Below, in pieces: positions 15,668-25,125 of a stretch of 36,867 bases of DNA; within the stretch, counting starts at the first letter, position 1; each line of letters opens with the position of its first letter. The stretch comes from DATKDU01 sp035512595. Lineage in GTDB: Bacteria > Planctomycetota > Planctomycetia > Pirellulales > Pirellulaceae. Under the pieces are notes generated by a model. The model was given only the letters and a program-made list of their open reading frames with translations, made no database searches and was not told the origin of the DNA. Where the stretch lies: positions 1-36,867 of the forward strand of contig DATKDU010000402.1 of NCBI GenBank assembly GCA_035512595.1, read 5' to 3'. The position numbers and the translations under genes are program-made.

Positions 15668-17347
15668 GTGGCGAAGCAAATGGTCTTTCAGGACGACGCC
15701 CGACAGCCGCTGTTGGCTGGCGTCTCGAAGCTGGCCCGGGCCGTCCGCAGCACGCTCGGCCCCCGCGGCCGCAATGCGGTGCTCGACAAAGGCTGGGGCT
15801 CCCCCAAGGTGACCAAAGACGGCGTCACCGTGGCGGAGGACATCGAGCTCGACGATCCCTACGAGAACCTCGGTGCTCAACTCGTCAAGGAAGCCGCCAG
15901 CAAGACCAACGAAGTCGCCGGCGACGGCACCACCACCGCCACCGTGCTGGCCGAGGCCATCTACCGCGAAGGGCTGAAGATGATTGCCGCCGGGTATGAC
16001 CCGATGGCTCTCTCCCGCGGCATTGCCAAGGCGACCGAAGCCGTTTGCGAGGAAGTCAACAAGCTGGCCACGCCGATCAGCGAGAAGGACAAGAAGGAGC
16101 TCCAGCAGATTGCCACCATTGCCGGCAACAACGACCCGTCGATCGGCAGCGTCCTGGCGGACGCCTTTCTCAAGGTCGGCAAGAACGGCGTGATCACCAT
16201 CGAAGAAGGTCGCGGCAGCGAGACGACCGTCGATGTGGTCGAAGGAATGCAATTCGACCGCGGCTTCCTCTCCCCTCACTTCGTCACCAATCAGGACGAA
16301 GTCACCGTCGAGCTGGAAAACTGCTACATCCTGCTCTTTGAAGAAAAAATCTCCAGCAACAAAAAGCTGATCCCGCTCCTCGAAGCGATCAGCAAGGCGA
16401 ACAAGCCGCTCTTGATCGTGGCCGAAGACGTCGAAGGAGAAGCGCTGGCCACGCTGGTGGTCAACAAGATGCGCGGCATTCTCCAAATCTGTGCGGTCAA
16501 GGCCCCCGGCTACGGCGATCGCCGCAAGGCCATCATGGGCGACATTGGCGTGCTGACCAAAGCGACGCCGATCTTCAAGGATCTAGGCATCGAGCTCGAA
16601 AGCGTGAAGCTTACCGACCTTGGCCGGGCCAAGAAGGTGAAGATCACCAGCGAAGAGACGACGATCATCAGCGGCGCTGGCAGCAAGGACGAGATCGAAG
16701 GACGGGCGGAGCAGATTCGCCAGGAAATCAAGAAAACCGACAGCGAGTACGATCGCGAGAAGCTGCAAGAGCGGCTGGCCAAGCTGGCCGGCGGCGTCGC
16801 CCAGATCAACTGCGGCGCGGCCACCGAGACTGAAATGAAGGAACGGAAGTGGCTCCTGGAAGACGGCAAAAATGCCGTTCAGGCAGCCCTCGAAAGCGGC
16901 ATTGTCCCGGGCGGCGGCGTGGCGCTCATCCGGGCCGAGAAGGCGGTCGAGAAGCTGAAGCTGACCGGCGACGAAAAGATGGGGGGGCAGATCATCCGCA
17001 ACGTCCTCGATCAGCCCCTGCGGGCCATCGCCAACAACGCGGGACTGGACGGCGCAGTGGTTGTCAACCGCGTGCGCCAGATGAAGGGGAAGCTGGACGG
17101 GTATGACGCCGACAAGAACGAGTACGGTGATATGGTCAAGTTCGGCGTGATCGACCCGGCGAAGGTGGTCACGGTCGCGCTGCAAAATGCCGCCAGTGTG
17201 GCGTCGCTGCTCCTGACCACCGAGGCGCTCGTCACCGAGATTCCAAAGGAAAAGGAAGACGACGACCACCACGATCACCATGACCACGGCATGGGCGGCG
17301 GCATGGGAGGCATGGGTGGCATGGGCGGCATGGAAGGAATGATGTAA
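15668..17347 (+). CDS. groEL: Chaperonin GroEL, paralogue 1 (GGM tail, His/Asp-rich insert)
   Basis: The product has 559 residues from GTG 15668 (MAKQMVFQDDARQPLLAGV), chosen on AGGAGG and by analogy with the second GroEL. The equatorial ATP site is intact (STLGPRGRNAVLDKG, TKDGVTVAEDI, AGDGTTTATVLAEAI). The apical domain has CAVKAPGYGDRRKA, and the C-terminal equatorial part has SGIVPGGGVALIRA and VALQNAASVASLLLTTEALV. Compared with textbook GroEL, the usual KKARVEDALHAT segment reads ERKWLLEDGKNAV, keeping the ED pair but changing its surroundings. The tail is unusual: DDDHHDHHDHG followed by GGM repeats. It forms the 14-mer folding cage with GroES and is first gene of the chaperone block. 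Confidence 0.95.
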   Translation: MAKQMVFQDDARQPLLAGVSKLARAVRSTLGPRGRNAVLDKGWGSPKVTKDGVTVAEDIELDDPYENLGAQLVKEAASKTNEVAGDGTTTATVLAEAIYREGLKMIAAGYDPMALSRGIAKATEAVCEEVNKLATPISEKDKKELQQIATIAGNNDPSIGSVLADAFLKVGKNGVITIEEGRGSETTVDVVEGMQFDRGFLSPHFVTNQDEVTVELENCYILLFEEKISSNKKLIPLLEAISKANKPLLIVAEDVEGEALATLVVNKMRGILQICAVKAPGYGDRRKAIMGDIGVLTKATPIFKDLGIELESVKLTDLGRAKKVKITSEETTIISGAGSKDEIEGRAEQIRQEIKKTDSEYDREKLQERLAKLAGGVAQINCGAATETEMKERKWLLEDGKNAVQAALESGIVPGGGVALIRAEKAVEKLKLTGDEKMGGQIIRNVLDQPLRAIANNAGLDGAVVVNRVRQMKGKLDGYDADKNEYGDMVKFGVIDPAKVVTVALQNAASVASLLLTTEALVTEIPKEKEDDDHHDHHDHGMGGGMGGMGGMGGMEGMM

Positions 17348-17354
17348 GCGGCTT

Positions 17355-17453
17355 GTTCCCACGCTCCGCGTGGGAACACAAGCGGGGCCGCTCCGCGGCC
17401 CGGCTCGACGCAGAGCGTCGCAAGTAGACGTTCCCACGCAGAGCGTGGGAACG
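17355..17453. repeat. Array of four consecutive hairpins with three-base loops
   Basis: Four perfect palindromes follow one another between groEL1 and groES. The arms, with the reverse complement 3' of each loop, are: GTTCCCACGC with loop TCC (17355-17377); GGGCCGC with loop TCC (17385-17401); CGACGC with loop AGA (17406-17420); CGTTCCCACGC with loop AGA (17429-17453). The first and last share the same stem. There is no T-tract after the last, so it is not a standard terminator. It could be a processing, mRNA-stability or attenuation site, or a REP-like repeat cluster. Confidence 0.8.
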
Positions 17454-17490
17454 AGAAAAATACTCACCATAGAAGCGAAGGATACACACA

Positions 17491-17790
17491 ATGGCCAAGT
17501 CAAAAATTCGTCCGCTGGATGATCGTGTGGTTGTCGAGCCGGTAGAGTCGGAAGAGCGGACTGCCGGCGGGATCGTCCTGCCCGACAGCGCCAAGGAAAA
17601 GCCGCAGCGCGGCCGCGTGCTCGCGGTCGGCCCCGGCAAGCTGCTCGACAGCGGCAAGCGCGGCGAGCTGTCGGTGAACGTCGGCGATGAGGTGATCTAC
17701 GGAAAATACGGCGGCACCGACATCGAGCTCAACGGCGACGAGATCAAGATCCTCCGCGAGAGCGACATCCTGGCGAAGGTCCTGGATTAG
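17491..17790 (+). CDS. groES: Co-chaperonin GroES
   Basis: This is a 99-residue protein, normal for the family. KIRPLDDRVVVEPVESEERTAGGIVLPDSAKEK in pieces is the canonical N-terminus with the mobile loop (TAGGIVLPD) that docks onto GroEL. VGPGKLLDSG and VGDEVIYGKYGGTDIELNGDE complete the beta-barrel. AAGGA about 9 nt upstream of the ATG is a suitable ribosome binding site. It lies between two GroEL genes, so this single GroES presumably caps both chaperonins. Confidence 0.97.
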   Translation: MAKSKIRPLDDRVVVEPVESEERTAGGIVLPDSAKEKPQRGRVLAVGPGKLLDSGKRGELSVNVGDEVIYGKYGGTDIELNGDEIKILRESDILAKVLD

Positions 17791-17811
17791 GCAGAAACTT
17801 AGGCGGCCAAC

Positions 17812-17926
17812 CAAAATCCGAAATTCCAATAACGAAGCACGAAACAAGCACGAAATCCAAAAACCTGAATGATCCAAACGGCTGACATTCAGGATTAGTT
17901 TCGGATTTCGGGCTTCGGATTTCGAG
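17812..17926. repeat. AT-rich imperfect fold-back element A
   Basis: The spacer between groES and groEL2 is far more AT-rich than its surroundings. It contains repeated CGAAGCACGAAA / AAGCACGAAATCC phrases on the left and their inverted relatives (TTTCGGATTTCGGGCTTCGG) on the right. The centre has a perfect 8-bp pair, CCTGAATG (17864-17871) and CATTCAGG (17886-17893). Related elements lie at 21399-21516 and 36541-36680. Confidence 0.6.
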
Positions 17927-17947
17927 CTTCCTCCGAAGGAGAGTTCC

Positions 17948-19564
<1,617 letters not shown>

Positions 19565-19570
19565 CCGCCC

Positions 19571-19630
19571 GTGGGGCAGGCGTCCCGCCTGCCTTGCGAT
19601 GGCCGACGGCAGGCGGGACGCCTCCCCCAC
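19571..19630. repeat. 23-bp inverted repeat after groEL2 built of TCC/GGA-loop hairpins
   Basis: Arms at 19571-19593 and 19608-19630 are inverted copies with one mismatch, separated by 14 nt. Each arm is itself a small hairpin: GGCAGGCG with loop TCC (19575-19593), and AGGCG with loop GGA (19611-19623). The loops are of the same kind as in the array at 17355-17453. Confidence 0.75.
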
Positions 19631-19640
19631 GGAATTAGCC

Positions 19641-19670
19641 AGGCCACTTCGCTCGCGAAGTGGCCTTTTT
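19641..19670 (+). terminator. Rho-independent terminator after groEL2
   Basis: An 11-bp perfect stem AGGCCACTTCG / CGAAGTGGCCT with a 4-nt loop is followed directly by TTTTT. It separates the groEL1-groES-groEL2 unit from dnaJ-grpE. Confidence 0.9.
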
Positions 19671-19727
19671 AACGTCCTGAGCAAATGATTGTGAGGTAGA
19701 CTTCTCGGGCAAAAATGGTCCGGCGTC

Positions 19728-20879
19728 ATGACCGCAATGGCCTCCAAACGCGATTACTACGAAGTCCTGGGCGTCAAAAAGGACGCCTCCGAGAAGGAGA
19801 TTGCCGCGTCGTATCGCAAGCTGGCCATCAAGTACCACCCCGACAGCAACTCGGGCGATCCGGAAGCGGTCCTCAAGTTCAAGGAAGCGGCCGAAGCCTA
19901 CGAAGTCCTTTCCGACGCCCAGAAGCGGGCGCGCTACGACCGCTTCGGCCACGACGCGCCTGAGTTCGCCGGCGGGCCGCACTTCACCGACGTCGAAGAC
20001 ATCTTCGAAGCGTTCGGCGGCATTTTTGGCGACCTCTTCGGCGGTGGCGGCGGCCGACGCGGGCGTCGCGCGCGCCGCGGGGCCGATGTCCAGGTGCAGG
20101 TCACGATCGACCTGGAAGAAGCAGCCAGCGGCATCAGAAAGCCGGTGGAATTCAATCGGCACAAGGCTTGCGCCACGTGTCAAGGCTCCGGCAGCCGGCC
20201 AGGGGCGCAGCGCGCCGCCTGCCGGCAGTGCGGCGGCCGCGGTCAGGTCGTGCAATCGATGGGCTTCGTCCGCGTGCAAACGACCTGCCCTTCCTGCCAC
20301 GGCGCTGGCTCGGTGATTACCGAGCCGTGCGAGTCGTGCCGCGGCAGCGGGCTGACGGCCGAGCGGGTGAAGATGAGCATCAACATCCCCCCCGGCGTGG
20401 ACGACGGGATGCGCGTCCGCTACGCGGGGCAAGGGGAACCGAGTCCCGACGGCGGGCCGGCCGGAGATTGTTATTGCCTGGTGCACGTCCGCAAGCACAA
20501 GCTGTTTGAGCGCGACGGCGACCACCTGATCCTGCGAATGCCGATCACGTACTCGCAGGCGGCGCTGGGAGCGACGCTGGAGATTCCAACCCTCGAAGGA
20601 CGGCACGAACTGGTGATTCCCCCCGGGAGCCAGTCGGGCGAAGTGTTCCGGCTCCGCGGCCGCGGCATGCCCGATCCGCGGGACGGGCGGAAGGGAGACC
20701 TGCTCGTGCAGACGTACATCGAGGTCCCCAAGAAGCTCGTCAAACGGCAAGAGGAATTGTTGCGAGAACTGGCGGAGGTCGAGCAGGCGCAGGTTTCACC
20801 TCATCGCAAAAGTTTTTTTGAGAAGCTGCGAGACTATTTCACCACGGACGAGGAAGCCAGGGCGTCCGCGCAGGAATAA
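19728..20879 (+). CDS. dnaJ: Chaperone protein DnaJ
   Basis: The product has 383 residues from ATG 19728 (ATG 19737 giving MASKRDYYEVLG is nearly as likely; no strong ribosome binding site is present for either). The J domain occupies about residues 8-72 with the HPD motif at 37-39. A short Gly/Phe region (DIFEAFGGIFGDLFGGGGG) and a very basic RRGRRARRG patch follow. The zinc-binding domain has four CxxCxGxG repeats (CATCQGSG, CRQCGGRG, CPSCHGAG, CESCRGSG). The C-terminal substrate-binding part is standard (LLVQTYIEVPKKL). It stimulates DnaK ATPase. DnaK itself is not in the window. It has its own transcription start presumably after the terminator at 19670 and is followed by grpE with 5 nt between. 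Confidence 0.96.
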   Translation: MTAMASKRDYYEVLGVKKDASEKEIAASYRKLAIKYHPDSNSGDPEAVLKFKEAAEAYEVLSDAQKRARYDRFGHDAPEFAGGPHFTDVEDIFEAFGGIFGDLFGGGGGRRGRRARRGADVQVQVTIDLEEAASGIRKPVEFNRHKACATCQGSGSRPGAQRAACRQCGGRGQVVQSMGFVRVQTTCPSCHGAGSVITEPCESCRGSGLTAERVKMSINIPPGVDDGMRVRYAGQGEPSPDGGPAGDCYCLVHVRKHKLFERDGDHLILRMPITYSQAALGATLEIPTLEGRHELVIPPGSQSGEVFRLRGRGMPDPRDGRKGDLLVQTYIEVPKKLVKRQEELLRELAEVEQAQVSPHRKSFFEKLRDYFTTDEEARASAQE

Positions 20880-20884
20880 GGATC

Positions 20885-21397
20885 ATGGCCAGAGAACCAA
20901 TGGAACAAGAGAGAGCGGCCGACAGCACCGAGACCCCCGATGCGACGGTGGACCGGCTGGAGAAGGACCTGGCGGAAGCAAGCGATCGGGCGCTCCGCAT
21001 TCAGGCGGAGCTGGAAAACTTTCGCAAGCGGATGCACCGCGAGTTGGCCGAAGAGCGACGGTATGCAATCGTGCCGTTGGCCAGGGACCTGCTCTCGGTG
21101 GTGGACAATCTCGAGCGGGCGATCCAGGCGGCTCAGCAAGCCGAAGGACGCGAGGGATTGCTGGAGGGGGTGAAGATGGTGGCGACGCAGCTCGACGGCG
21201 TCCTGGCCCAGCACCAGTGCCAGCGGATCGACGCGGAAGGCCAGCCGTTTGATCCCAATCAGCACCAGGCGATCGCTCAGGAACCGAGCGACCAGCCGGC
21301 CGGCACGGTCACGCGGGCCGTCCAGTCCGGATACAAGCTCCACGAACGCGTCATCCGGCCGGCCCAGGTGTTTGTGTCGAGCGGACCCGCCGGGTAA
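20885..21397 (+). CDS. grpE: Nucleotide exchange factor GrpE
   Basis: The product has 170 residues, slightly short for the family. The N-terminal part is a long coiled-coil helix (DRLEKDLAEASDRALR, IQAELENFRKRMHREL). The core is typical: LARDLLSVVDNLERAI, then the beta domain FDPNQHQAIAQEP and GTVTRAVQSGYKLHERVIRPAQVFVS. It releases ADP from DnaK. Its start is 5 nt after the dnaJ stop, so the two are one operon. No dnaK or hrcA is adjacent. Confidence 0.96.
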   Translation: MAREPMEQERAADSTETPDATVDRLEKDLAEASDRALRIQAELENFRKRMHRELAEERRYAIVPLARDLLSVVDNLERAIQAAQQAEGREGLLEGVKMVATQLDGVLAQHQCQRIDAEGQPFDPNQHQAIAQEPSDQPAGTVTRAVQSGYKLHERVIRPAQVFVSSGPAG

Positions 21398-21398
21398 T

Positions 21399-21516
21399 CC
21401 AAGCACCAAAGTTCAAGCACCAAATCACAAACAGGCGGAAGCACTAAATCACAATGAGAAGGTCATTTGCATTTTTGCCATTGGTCCTTGTTTGAGATTT
21501 GGTGCTTGAGATTTGG
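21399..21516. repeat. AT-rich imperfect fold-back element B
   Basis: Left arm 21399-21435 carries two AAGCACCAAA-type phrases. Right arm 21486-21516 is its inverted copy; 27 of 30 positions pair, with one gap. The loop is about 50 nt. It fills the spacer between grpE and the FmdB-type gene, and its architecture resembles the elements at 17812-17926 and 36541-36680. Confidence 0.75.
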
Positions 21517-21561
21517 TCATTCGCGAGCGAGCCAATTGAGTTTGCTGGAGAATATCGAGCG

Positions 21562-21900
21562 ATGCCCACCTACGACTACGAATGCGACGCCTGCGATCAC
21601 CGCTTCGACGCCTTCCAAACGATGAGCGCCGAGCCGCTGAAGAAATGCCCAAAGTGCGGCAAAAGGAAACTCCGCCGCTTGTTCGGCGCGGGAGCAGGGT
21701 TGATCTTCAAGGGCTCGGGCTTCTACTTGACCGACTACCGCAGCGAGTCGTACAAGCAAGCCGCGGCCGCGGACAAGCCCGCCAGCAGCGAGTCCTCCAG
21801 CAGCTCCACGGAGAGCAAGGCGGCCAGCAAGCCGGCCGAAGCCAAGGCTTCCGAGCCGACAGCGAAGAGTCCTCCCAAGTCGCCGCCCAAGGACAAGTAA
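21562..21900 (+). CDS. FmdB-family putative regulatory zinc ribbon protein
   Basis: The product has 112 residues from ATG 21562; the frame upstream is part of the repeat. MPTYDYECDACDHRFDAFQTM and then KKCPKCGKRKLRRLFGAGAG with FKGSGFYLTDYRS are textbook FmdB/CxxC_CxxC_SSSS family text. Zinc ligands are Cys 8, 11, 29 and 32. The tail (residues about 62-112) is low-complexity Ser/Lys/Ala/Pro, as the family name implies. The role is not established; related proteins were linked to regulation of formamidase/amidase genes. It precedes yacG by 15 nt, in the same orientation. Confidence 0.9.
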   Translation: MPTYDYECDACDHRFDAFQTMSAEPLKKCPKCGKRKLRRLFGAGAGLIFKGSGFYLTDYRSESYKQAAAADKPASSESSSSSTESKAASKPAEAKASEPTAKSPPKSPPKDK

Positions 21901-21915
21901 CCAAGGGAGCCGGGC

Positions 21916-22113
21916 ATGACGAACCTCCGCTGCCCGATCTGCGGCAAGTCTTTCGACCCGCAAAGCTCGCAGTCGCTCCCCTTCTGCTCCGACCGCTGCC
22001 GGCAGATCGATCTGGGACGTTGGCTCAAGGAAGGGTATTCGGTGCCGGTGGTCCGCCAACCCGAGGATGAAGAAGGTGAAGGCGCTCGTCCCGAGGATGA
22101 CGAGCCGGCGTAG
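21916..22113 (+). CDS. yacG: YacG-type zinc-binding protein (DNA gyrase inhibitor family)
   Basis: This is a 65-residue protein. It has CPICGKSF, then FCSDRCRQIDLGRWLKEGYSVP, which is the YacG/DUF329 pattern with zinc ligands Cys 6, 9, 24 and 28. AAGGGAG upstream of the ATG is a good ribosome binding site. The tail is acidic (EDEEGEGARPEDDEP). In E. coli YacG binds GyrB and inhibits gyrase; that role is assumed here from family membership. It is cotranscribed with the FmdB-type gene, judging by the 15-nt gap. Confidence 0.92.
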   Translation: MTNLRCPICGKSFDPQSSQSLPFCSDRCRQIDLGRWLKEGYSVPVVRQPEDEEGEGARPEDDEPA

Positions 22114-22152
22114 CTTCCAGCGGGAATCTGACTGGCGGCCTAGCCCCCGCGC

Positions 22153-22163
22153 TGCCTATAATC
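22153..22163 (+). promoter_or_regulatory. Probable -10 box of the membrane protein gene
   Basis: TATAAT (22157-22162) lies 39 nt upstream of ATG 22201 in the context TGCCTATAATC followed by GCTCA and TTG. This is almost identical to the context at 9887-9909. No -35 box is recognisable at 16-18 nt, so other factors may contribute. Confidence 0.4.
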
Positions 22164-22200
22164 CGCTCATCTTGAGCCAGCTACCACGAGGGCCTTTCGC

Positions 22201-23442
22201 ATGACGGACGAGCGAGGCGTGGTCAGGCGGATCGCCTGGCGTGAACTGTTCCCCTGGCTCGTGATCGCACGCGCCCTGCGGCTGTCGATTTCGCCGACAG
22301 TCCTGCTGATCGCCACGCTGGGCGTATTCGTGTCGTCGATCGGCTGGCGAATCGCGCCGTACATCTTCTTTACCGAACAAGGGCGAACGAGCGCCCGCAT
22401 TCCATCCGACGCCTTCTGGACTGGCGAGATTCCAGCTTGGCACCGCTCGCTTGAGAGCTTCGTTCCCTCGGCCGTCGAGAAATACTTGCCGGCACAGCCA
22501 AGCGGCGTGCTAGACAGCTTCTTTCGTCTGGCCGAACCTGTGCGGCGGCTCTTCTCCTATGAGCTCACCGTCAACCAGACGGCTTATTACCTGTTCGGCT
22601 TCTTGTGGTCGCTGGCCGTGTGGGCCTTCGTCGGCGGATTCATCACGCGGCGGGCCGTCGTGCAAGTTGCGCTCGACGATGCACCCGGGCTCGTGGAAAC
22701 GGCGCAGTTCGCCGCCCGTCGCTGGCCTTGGTATTTCCTTGCGCCGCTCTATCCGCTTCTGGGCGTGCTGATTCTCGTGCTCCTGCACGTGCCGCTGGGG
22801 TGGATCATGCTGCTGGACTTCGGCGTTTTGATTGCCGGGTTCTTCTGGATTTTCGTGCTGCTAATGGGTGTCGCGGCGGCGTGGCTGCTCATCGGAACGC
22901 TTCTGGGCTGGCCGCTGATGTGGGGAGCCCTGAGTGCCGACCGGGAAGGAGACGCTTTCGACGCCTTCAGCCGCAGCTTCTCGTATGTCTACGGCCGGCC
23001 GCTGTACTACCTGTTTTACGCGATCGTGGCGGCGCTGCTCGGTGCGCTGGGGTATGCCGCGGCGCAGGTGTTTATCGACGTCGTTTACGAATTCGGCTTT
23101 TGGGCCGTCTCGTGGGGCGCCGGCGGCGAGCGAATCAACGAAATTCGCGGCCTGTATGATTTCGCAAGCCCCGAGCGGCCCGTTGGTCATCAACTCTTGG
23201 CCTTCTGGCGAAGCGTCGCCTACACGTTCCTCGTCGGCTATGCGTTCGCCTACTTCTGGAATGCCGCCGGCATCATCTACCTGCTGCTGCGGCATGACGT
23301 GGACGAAAAGGAGATGGACGAGGTTTACCTGCCCGACGAGGAGCCCTTGTCGCGGCCCCCGACCGAAGCACCCGCGACGCCTGCCGCCGCCTCTGCGGAC
23401 TCCGCCGCAGCGCCCCCGAATGCTCTGGCGGCGGAAGAATAG
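22201..23442 (+). CDS. Polytopic membrane protein, function unknown
   Basis: The product has 413 residues, and GAGGG upstream fits the ATG. At least six hydrophobic segments are visible: SPTVLLIATLGVFVSSIGW; YYLFGFLWSLAVWAFVGGF; WYFLAPLYPLLGVLILVLL; IMLLDFGVLIAGFFWIFVLL; YYLFYAIVAALLGALGYAAA; and TFLVGYAFAYFWNAAGIIYL. The loop ITRRAVVQVALDD and the segment LSADREGDAFDAFSRSFSYV look conserved-type and recall proteins of the DUF4013/YciC-like kind, but I cannot assign a family. The C-terminal about 55 residues are Pro/Ala/Glu-rich and cytoplasmic-looking. It ends 3 nt before the convergent receiver-like gene. Confidence 0.75.
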   Translation: MTDERGVVRRIAWRELFPWLVIARALRLSISPTVLLIATLGVFVSSIGWRIAPYIFFTEQGRTSARIPSDAFWTGEIPAWHRSLESFVPSAVEKYLPAQPSGVLDSFFRLAEPVRRLFSYELTVNQTAYYLFGFLWSLAVWAFVGGFITRRAVVQVALDDAPGLVETAQFAARRWPWYFLAPLYPLLGVLILVLLHVPLGWIMLLDFGVLIAGFFWIFVLLMGVAAAWLLIGTLLGWPLMWGALSADREGDAFDAFSRSFSYVYGRPLYYLFYAIVAALLGALGYAAAQVFIDVVYEFGFWAVSWGAGGERINEIRGLYDFASPERPVGHQLLAFWRSVAYTFLVGYAFAYFWNAAGIIYLLLRHDVDEKEMDEVYLPDEEPLSRPPTEAPATPAAASADSAAAPPNALAAEE

Positions 23443-23445
23443 CGT

Positions 23446-23799
23446 CTAACCTACGAGCAACCTGGCAATGATCGCCTCCTGTTCGCGATGAAACTGTCCG
23501 TTGCTCATCACCACGTCGCAGCCGGCATCGCGGGCGGAGGCCAAGAGCGGTTCATCCACATGCGGCCCAAAGGCGATGATCCGCGCGGCCGGCGCGCCGC
23601 TGCGAACGGCGGCAACCACCTCCGCCACGTTCAGCCCCGGCTGTGAAAGGTCGAGCATCACCAGCCGCGTCTCGCCGCTGAGGCGCTCCTTCAAGTCGCC
23701 GGCCGACAGCGCCACAGCCAGCGGCACTCCGGCTTGCCTGGCCGTGCTCATCACCCGCGAGGAAACCATCATGTCGCTCGACACCAGCACCGCACTCAT
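23446..23799 (-). CDS. Stand-alone receiver-like protein, degenerate
   Basis: This is a 117-residue protein with the size and alternating beta/alpha pattern of a CheY-like receiver: SAVLVSSDMMVSSRV, a helix, then LVMLDLSQPGL, VVAAVRSG, ARIIAFGPHV and ASARDAGCDVVMSNGQF. The phospho-acceptor Asp (residue 50) is present, but the N-terminal acidic pair is reduced to one Asp (residue 9). The conserved C-terminal Lys is replaced in VMSN (97-100). Phosphorylation competence is therefore uncertain. It is encoded 8 nt after the Ser/Thr kinase gene in the same direction, so the two likely function together. Confidence 0.7.
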   Translation of the reverse strand: MSAVLVSSDMMVSSRVMSTARQAGVPLAVALSAGDLKERLSGETRLVMLDLSQPGLNVAEVVAAVRSGAPAARIIAFGPHVDEPLLASARDAGCDVVMSNGQFHREQEAIIARLLVG

Positions 23800-23807
23800 C
23801 GTTCACC

Positions 23808-24950
23808 TCAAGCGGCCTGCGTGTCCGTGCCGTCCTGCTCGTCCATTTCCTTCATGTCCTCGAGCCAGTTGCGGATCTCGTTGTCGTATTCGGATGCCAG
23901 ATCCCCTTTCACGAGCTGGCGGTGAAAGGCGGCCGCTCCTTCCTTGAGCAGCTCCGCCGCCTCGGCACTGGGAAACCGCCGCACCGGATCGGCCGAGATC
24001 ATCCCGCGGCAGAACGAAATCAAGAGCTCGCAGCTCACCACCTCGGGCGGCAAGATCTCGTGCAGCCGATGCGCTAGCAGCCGCTTGGCTTCCAGCAGCT
24101 CCTTGACGTCCTGAATGCCGGCGAAGGGAGAGCGGCCGGAAAGGAGCTCGATGAGCACGTATCCCAGCGAGCAGAGGTCGCTACGAGACGTACACTCGCG
24201 GTGCTCGAGCACCTCGGGCGCTGCATACGCCAGCGTACACGCCATGGTCTTGGGGGGATTGGCGATCTCGAATGCCGAGCCGATATCGACGATCTTGGTG
24301 ATCCCGGTCCGCTTAAGCATGATGTTCGAGGGCTTGATGTCGCCGTGGATGATGCCGTGGCGGTGAAGGGCGGCCAGCCCCGACAGGCAGTCGCGGACGA
24401 TGGCCACCGCCACTCCCGCCTTGAGCCGCGGCTGCTGCGGCCCGGCGGTGACGACGACGCGGTTGATGTATTCCCACCGCCGCGCACTGACGCGGTGATA
24501 AATGCGCTCGAGCATGCTGGGCACCAGGAGGCGCCCCAGGTCGTAGCCGTCGATCCATTCCATGACGAGCATGCGGATGCGGCTGCGATCGACGAAGTTG
24601 TAGACGTACAGCAGGTTGTCGTGCTGAATCTGCGCCACGCGGGCAGCCGCGCGGGCGGCGCGGGTCATCGCCTCGTCGTAGCTGCACGCGTCCTCGAACC
24701 GCTCCGGCGAAAAGATCTTCAGCGCGGCCGGGAGCGTGAACTCGTCGGTGCCGCGAAGCTGCGTCAGGTAGACCACTCCCTGGCCGCCTTCGCCGAGGAG
24801 CTTTTCGAGCCGCAAATGGTTGGTCCAATTGAGCCGCCGCTCCGACAGGATCGTCTGGTACCGCTGCACCAGTTCGTTGGGGGGCTGATCGACCTGATCG
24901 CCTCCGGGGGTGAGGGTGGGAAAGACATCGTGACTGATCGTTGTGAGCAT
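23808..24950 (-). CDS. Serine/threonine protein kinase (Hanks type)
   Basis: The product has 380 residues with no membrane segment. The kinase domain spans about residues 45-350. It shows the glycine loop GEGGQGVVY (53-61), the ATP Lys in ALKIF (78), a catalytic loop HGDIKPSN (202-209), VDIGSAF at the DFG position (222-224) and YAAPEVLEH (APE, 244-246). HGD replaces HRD and DIG replaces DFG. Both are seen in active Hanks kinases, so activity is plausible. An insert between about residues 143 and 175 (SMLERIYHRVSARRWEYINR) is longer than usual. The C-terminal tail is acidic. It heads a two-gene unit with the receiver-like protein, an unusual pairing of Ser/Thr kinase and receiver fold. Confidence 0.93.
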   Translation of the reverse strand: MLTTISHDVFPTLTPGGDQVDQPPNELVQRYQTILSERRLNWTNHLRLEKLLGEGGQGVVYLTQLRGTDEFTLPAALKIFSPERFEDACSYDEAMTRAARAAARVAQIQHDNLLYVYNFVDRSRIRMLVMEWIDGYDLGRLLVPSMLERIYHRVSARRWEYINRVVVTAGPQQPRLKAGVAVAIVRDCLSGLAALHRHGIIHGDIKPSNIMLKRTGITKIVDIGSAFEIANPPKTMACTLAYAAPEVLEHRECTSRSDLCSLGYVLIELLSGRSPFAGIQDVKELLEAKRLLAHRLHEILPPEVVSCELLISFCRGMISADPVRRFPSAEAAELLKEGAAAFHRQLVKGDLASEYDNEIRNWLEDMKEMDEQDGTDTQAA

Positions 24951-25047
24951 GGAGAGCCGCCTTGCGAGGATTCCGTTCTCCCGGCTTCAATCTACCGGCT
25001 GGGCTGCCACGGCGTAAATAGCAGGCTGGCTCTGCGCTGCGTGGCGA

Positions 25048-25077
25048 CTTGCTGGCACCAGACTAGATGCCTAAGAT
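25048..25077 (+). promoter_or_regulatory. Candidate promoter of the DUF1080 gene
   Basis: TTGCTG (25049-25054), 17 nt, TAAGAT (25072-25077), about 50 nt upstream of ATG 25126. The -10 is again preceded by TGCC. The stretch 25048-25070 matches 503-525 at 20 of 22 aligned positions, allowing two single-base gaps. The boxes are weak by consensus. Confidence 0.35.
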
Positions 25078-25125
25078 GGCTGGCAGACTCACAAGCCATT
25101 CCGCCCCGCTCCGGAAGCTCGCCGC

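Noticed and set aside
17355..17453. CRISPR-like repeat array
   Set aside because: The units are palindromes with different stems and no regular spacers, so this is a hairpin cluster.
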